From: Phoronis australis
Lineage: Eukaryota > Phoronida > Phoronidae
Direction: 5' to 3'
Length of the DNA: 64,000 bases
Assembly: GCA_002633005.1 (NCBI GenBank)
Contig: NMRA01000257.1
Location: 385,737-449,736 of the forward strand
Shown piece by piece: positions 58,961 through 64,000 of this stretch. The notes beneath the pieces were generated by a model. That model was not told where the DNA came from. It did not search any database and worked only from the letters and a program-made list of their open reading frames with translations. Within the stretch, counting starts at the first letter, position 1, and each line of letters begins with the position of its first letter. A program made the position numbers and the translations under genes.

Positions 58961-59944
58961 TTGAGTTTATCTGTTCCTCGATCACTACTGACGTCACTCA
59001 CTACTAAAAAAATAACCATGTACGCTTTTCGATTTTTAAAAATCGATGAATTATTAATCTAAAAACTACTACCAATGGGTACAATTGAAGACAAACTACC
59101 GCGCATATTGATATACTCGGTAGATATACAAACGCTGATCAGATTTAACAATATCAAATGGATTCATTTTTTAATATTCTTTCAATCTCGTTTAACCAGA
59201 TTTTTGACCAGGAAACAGTTGTACTTAACTTGAGCCCACTTTTCATTTTTTATTTCTGACAAAGAGCTGGAATAGTTATATAGTCAGTGCCACCGAAATT
59301 GTCCAGATTCCAAATCTTCAGTTCTTGTTATCACCATATTTGCACTTTTGTTTATATTTTATGATTTGAGTTCTAATAAAGATTAAACTTTAATGACACA
59401 TGAAATGTTTAGTATACCTGTAATGTGGAAGGTTCAGGGATGGACTCACAATGAACTTAACTAATTAAGTTTAGCTGGCGATCAAAATCTACCGTTTTGG
59501 TACTTCAAGTTTAGAACTTCGATAACGTTATCAACCCGTTCCTGGTAAGAAAAAAACAAGTGGGCAGAAGCATTAAAAATTAAATAACGAAAACCAATAT
59601 GAAACATGTCGTTCCTTTGGGAAGTGTCCCTTTGTGAAGATAAACACAAGTTAACCTTTTTAGTCATTTTGTAATATTTATAATGTACCAAGTTAAAACT
59701 ACTCTCCAGAGTTGCAGGCTGTAACTCTGCAAATGTCAGAGAAAACCAAACTGGGGGTACTAACAACAACCATTGTTGAGAGAGTAATGCTAGCTATTAC
59801 CTTTCCACTTCATTAACTCAGATCTACATCAATACAACGGGCGTGCTGAATAGGCATCGTAAAAGTTGTCTAGGGCTAAGAGAATCTGAGCGGTGACCAG
59901 TGTACTCGAGAAATTCTCCACATGTATAGACCCTCACTTATTAA
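58961..59944. other. No recognised gene
   Basis: AT-rich. An 18-bp perfect palindrome lies at 59029-59046. Nothing else was identified. Confidence 0.45.
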
Positions 59945-60075
59945 TGGGCGGCGTACCATAGGGGGCTGGGGAGCTATAGCCCCCCACTTTTTTCAGTGCT
60001 GCGTCGCCCATGTTATTTCAGTGCTGCACCGCCCATGAGTAGGCCCGTAGGAAGGTATATGTGGGCGCAAACTAA
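59945..60075. mobile_element. Repeat fragments: GGGCGGCG element piece and HINE-like 3' end
   Basis: GGGCGGCGTACCATAGGGGGCT (59945) is nearly repeated at 58838 (GGGCGGCGCACCATAGGGGG). A duplicated TCAGTGCTGC phrase follows, and at about 60057 TATATGTGGGCGCAAA matches the extreme 3' end of the HINE-like family. Confidence 0.6.
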
Positions 60076-61685
60076 TCTGACTTCAGTTCGCCTATGTGGG
60101 TGGTCCTCAAATTTGGCAAGCACGTACCCGCCCATTGACATCACGCGGCAAATCTCAGGGAGGCAACCTCAAGCCTTGGGTTCTAGTGTCAACATCCTTA
60201 AGTAATTATTTACAGCGTAAAATAATTATTTGAGAAAAGCTTTTATTTGCGGCGTGAATTAAAGTTAATTTACACCACAAATTAATAGAACGTACCATTC
60301 CCCTGGAGTCAGTTAAAACCAAGAAATTTCCAATATCACCATCTGATCTAGAATCACGTTCGACTAAACTCGACAAACAAGCCTATACGTTGTATAGGTA
60401 CACAATGCTGTCGCAGTCAGCGGGTCAGAGCCGTTATCAAGTCTGCAAGTAGTCAGCAGTTGAAAGTTAAATCTAATTTCTCTGAAAGTCGATCGTCTTT
60501 CTCCGTTCAAAGTTTTTCGAAGATAGTATATCATAAAACACAGTTCGCGACAATACGTCGTTAGGAAATAGTATTTTTAAGAATCGGCTGGCGTTAGGCG
60601 TGCTGTTTACAACACACTTGCTGGATTACGTGAGCTTTATCGGACGAACGTGGACAATGAGAGAGCTGGACTATGTAAACAATGGTTTATCAACTTTCTC
60701 CCCTTGCTATCTCTGTCAAACTGATAACAATATGGCTATGACAAAGAAGAGGGAAATTTTCCAGGTGATATATCATTCCACAAATAAATAGGCTTGCTTG
60801 ACAGAAATATTTCTTTCCTTCGTAAAATTTGACTGAAATTTAATGTATTTGCATGAATGAAGTCAAAATAATGATAAAAAGAGACAAGGGGAAACTGGAA
60901 ATCAAATAAGAGGGAATTAAACCAAAAAATAAGGAAACCCTCATAAAAGAGGAAAATTCAAAGCCCTGCCTTACACACCACTCGCAACAACAGAATACAA
61001 TAAATGTGTTTATTAACCAATACATCTTAATTCATACAATAAGATCCTGGGTATTGTAACTATTATAATAGTTATATAGCAAAAACACTTTTATACAAGG
61101 ACATTGTAAGACTATCTATACCACAAAAGTTCCAATCAACAAAGACATAACATGGCAGCAACAGTACGCAAAGCTTAGGGCAACTGAATCAAACATCAAA
61201 CTAATTTGAAACTCATCAACATCAACTGCAGCAGAATGCATTCAAATATTTGTTTATAAATATACAGGCATATCAGGAAACCAGTTGCATGTCATTCACT
61301 GTACTTATTAAAAAGATCTAACACTATAAGGAGAATAAATTACAAGGTGAGGTGACAACTCCCACGGGAACTATTGGCAAAATGCAACGATCACTTAATT
61401 AAGGATAACAAAATTTTGGCAAAATGCCAATCTACCTGAATCAGCACAACATAAGTGCCATCCTAACATAACCTTGCATCAAAAGTAAGACACATTTACA
61501 ATATTACAACAACCGAAACTTCATTTGACCGAAATGCACAAATTGTGGATAATGTGATAATAAACCTAACTATGAGGCTCTCATTTACCTATAGTGTATT
61601 GTGAAACTCTTGTCCAACACCTAAAACAAAGCATAAAGTAGTTCCGTAACTTCCCTTCCCTCAGTTTGGTTGCTAGAATGGGCAG
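60076..61685. other. No recognised gene
   Basis: Only short unsupported frames (for example 60600-60791 plus and 60840-61025 minus). Confidence 0.45.
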
Positions 61686-61857
61686 TCATTGACCTGCATC
61701 AGATCCAGACATGTCCTGTTTGAATGAATCATTGACCTGCATCAGATCCAGACATGTCCTGTTTGAATGAATCACTGACCTGCATCAGATCCAGACATGT
61801 CCTGTTTGAATGAATCATTGACCTGCATCAGATCCAGACATGTCCTGTTTGAATGAG
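61686..61857. repeat. 43-bp tandem array, 4 units
   Basis: Four almost identical units containing TTGACCTGCATCAGATCCAG and ACATGTCCTGTTTGAATGA. The low divergence suggests recent expansion. Confidence 0.97.
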
Positions 61858-62109
61858 ATAAACATCTCTTGCTAAAACAGTTCCTGGCAGAGACAAAACA
61901 CAAGCTGGACCAAGTAATAGCCTACTTTTCTATCCTATAATAGTACAGTAACAAAGTGAGCTCTTCTGATAAATAGTCGTTTATTCACATCACCTCTACT
62001 AACAATATCAGATACTAGGAATTTTTTGTTACAAAGTCGAGCATCCTGTACGAACTGCACTGTGTCTCAGACATGACAACAGGTCACACTAGATTGGGTC
62101 TAATCATCT

Positions 62110-62610
62110 GTTTTTTAGTCATGTGCAACTGAGGGAGCACAGCAAATAGATGCGAATGAAAGATGCACAACAGTAGTTAGATCCGTCTGCAAGAAGTAAT
62201 CACATGCAGTCGCATTCACAATAATACACAAGCCAAATTTCACAAAGATCTTTCAAGGGCTTAAGGAGGTACAGCCGTGAATGCAAAAGGGACTTCATGT
62301 ATTCGAACTCGTACAAAAAATCAACATCAGGCACGCTCTTGTCAGTCGGAAAACATCTGCCAACTTTCATAACGGTCATTTCTGATTTGGCGGACTAGAA
62401 AATAATAAAAATGGCACCAGCTGGTGCAGAATACGTTGAATCCATCCGAAGATTGAAAGACTTCGTCATCTCCTTCAAAGAAACCTATTCGCCAAATTTC
62501 ATTAAAATCAATACAAAGGCAAGCTTAAAAGCTAATTTCTCCTAGGAGGTACAGAAGTACTCAGGTCCGTCCAAATGTTGTTATCACCTGTGACATGAAA
62601 CGGGATTCAT
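62110..62610 (+). mobile_element. Degraded HINE-like tandem-module element
   Basis: Module phrases in the family order: ACAGTAGTTAGATCCGTCTGC, GCCAAATTTCACAAAGATC, AAAATGGCACCAGCTGGTGCA, CCAAATTTCATTAAAATCAA and CTAGGAGGTACAGAAGTACTC. Old copy without recognisable ends. Confidence 0.8.
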
Positions 62611-64000
62611 AGAATTCAGAAACGAACGCTCTGAACAACACCACCGCTACTATAGAATAAACATTTTGACACTCTTTTGAGCGCCGAGTACAATTATCTA
62701 ACAGTTGTGACAGGTTAGCCGGCAATTTATCACAAATCATTTGCTAATAGCAGCGTATATCACCTACATCTACTGCTACAACAATGGAGAAACAATAAAC
62801 ATCATGAATATAGTCCAGGCATTACCTCTGCGAGATACACATAACAAAGACGGCACACAGCTGTTCAAATTCTAGCACTGCACAACTTCATATTGCGAAG
62901 CTGGTCCTACTCACTGTTCAAAATCTAGCATTCCACAGCTTAAAATTGCAAAGATCAGGTCTCTAACCATTCCGCAGTGACCTTTTACTGTTTTCTATTA
63001 CCTACCTGCCATGTTTAGAATTTCCCTTTTTACTATGGCGAGGAAGCTATTTATGTCTCACATAAGGAAGCCAATAATTTACATACGTCCACAAATGAGT
63101 CAAAATCCAGCAATGTCACACAATGAGTCTTTGTACAAACAGTTGGCAGTTGCCCACACAAGATGTCATACAGTGTATCTGTTCTTTGTAGTGGAGCCAG
63201 ACTTGGACATGCTGTCTTTGTGTGACTGAAACAAAGAATATACAAACATGTCTTGTAACATAAAAACACTCATCAGATAAGACACTAAACTCATGGCACA
63301 AACCCACAACTGAAAACATCCAGCACAATACCAACAAAGCAGGCACCCGCATTTAAATACATAATAAACATCACCAACAAGTATTTGAATCTGACGCATT
63401 GCAGATGCAATTACACACAAAAAGCCAATATGCAGAAGGTAATCTGAAATTTTCACTTCCACACCACAGAAATGTAGGAAGTGGTAGAGATTTATTCATT
63501 AGGACCCATTTCCCTCATGCTTTCGTTCATACTACTGTAACCAGCACTCACACCTTACTTCTTGATCATAGTATGACACTTGGTCCCCTAGACAAGATCT
63601 AGTATATAGTATACAGAATATGTCTACATACCAAATTTCAGAAAAATCCATCAAAAAACAGCAGAGCCAGAGCTCCACGAAAAATGTAGCTTACACTGCC
63701 ATTATTGGACAGATTTTGGCTCGAAATAATCATGGGAGCTTATTTTGACCCATTACAACATAACTCTAGAATACACTAGTAAGTACAGAAGGGAGTACCA
63801 TAAACACCATTACACAGGAATGAATGCACCGGAAGTATGACGAGGTTTGCAATCTCGCCATTATGTGACGCACATGGTTACCTGCTGCTTGACCTATGAT
63901 CTAGGTTAGACAATGAGTGACCCTGATCGAAGGTCAAACAACAACCAATCAATGCAATTAAGATGTACATCACATTGTGGCAAGACTGCAAATCTCGCTA
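62611..64000. other. No recognised gene at right edge
   Basis: Four overlapping open frames at 63011-63462 on both strands conflict with one another and show no domain. 63626-63680 (ACATACCAAATTTCAGAAAA ... CAGCAGAGCC) resembles a short HINE-like module fragment. Confidence 0.45.

Noticed and set aside
59029-59046. Perfect 18-bp palindrome TCGATTTTTAAAAATCGA
   Set aside because: An isolated AT-rich palindrome of this size is expected by chance in a window this long; no flanking structure.
63011-63462. Four overlapping open frames on both strands
   Set aside because: Mutually exclusive, short and without domain resemblance.
1-64000. tRNA, rRNA or other structured RNA genes
   Set aside because: No A-box/B-box pair, cloverleaf or rRNA-like block was recognised by eye; a covariance-model scan would be needed to exclude small ones.

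Overview
The window looks like AT-rich genomic DNA from an animal, probably an invertebrate and possibly a marine deuterostome. This rests on spliced exons with GT-AG introns, long repeat-filled introns, LINE and Penelope-type retroelement remains, terminal-inverted-repeat elements, and several families of dispersed tandem-repeat elements. No bacterial gene organisation is visible. The species cannot be named from the sequence.

One host gene is recognisable. It lies on the minus strand and occupies about the left third of the window. Seven exons (21431-21281, 17753-17599, 14740-14640, 10274-10134, 6801-4948, 3990-3928 and 2407 to the left edge) join in one frame with matching phases at every junction, giving 1,623 visible codons. 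The first four exons and the start of the fifth encode a DUF3715 (pseudo-PARP) domain of the TASOR/TASOR2/TEX15 family, ending in the diagnostic RPRHVxPYAVVS motif. The rest is long, probably disordered, Ser/Lys/Glu-rich sequence with a basic nuclear-localisation-type run and an 11-unit acidic repeat. The first exon and the C-terminus were not found. In vertebrates TASOR scaffolds the HUSH complex, which silences retroelements.

From about 22 kb to the right edge I see no convincing host exon, only layers of mobile DNA. These are: a minus-strand LINE reverse-transcriptase remnant (22180-22850); HINE-like elements with cores of about 150-bp modules carrying a CACTAGGNGGC-type motif (best at 35606-37280 and 43709-44615, degraded copies elsewhere); two plus-strand LINE remnants (40470-41220; 45586-46196 plus 49290-49640); several copies of one LTR family (33100-35018, 42012-42792, 55161-55957, 57068-57736); a Penelope-like GIY-YIG remnant (51912-52249); and an LTR-retrotransposon pol tail (53416-53616) beside a run of N.

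The most striking structure is a four-level nest at 45.6-49.6 kb. A LINE is split by a foldback element, whose left arm is split by a 2.3-kb hAT-like element, which itself holds a 156-bp MITE. Two of the four single-base N positions sit exactly between two equal-length near-identical copies (484 bp and 371 bp), so those tandem duplications are probably assembly joins and not biology.
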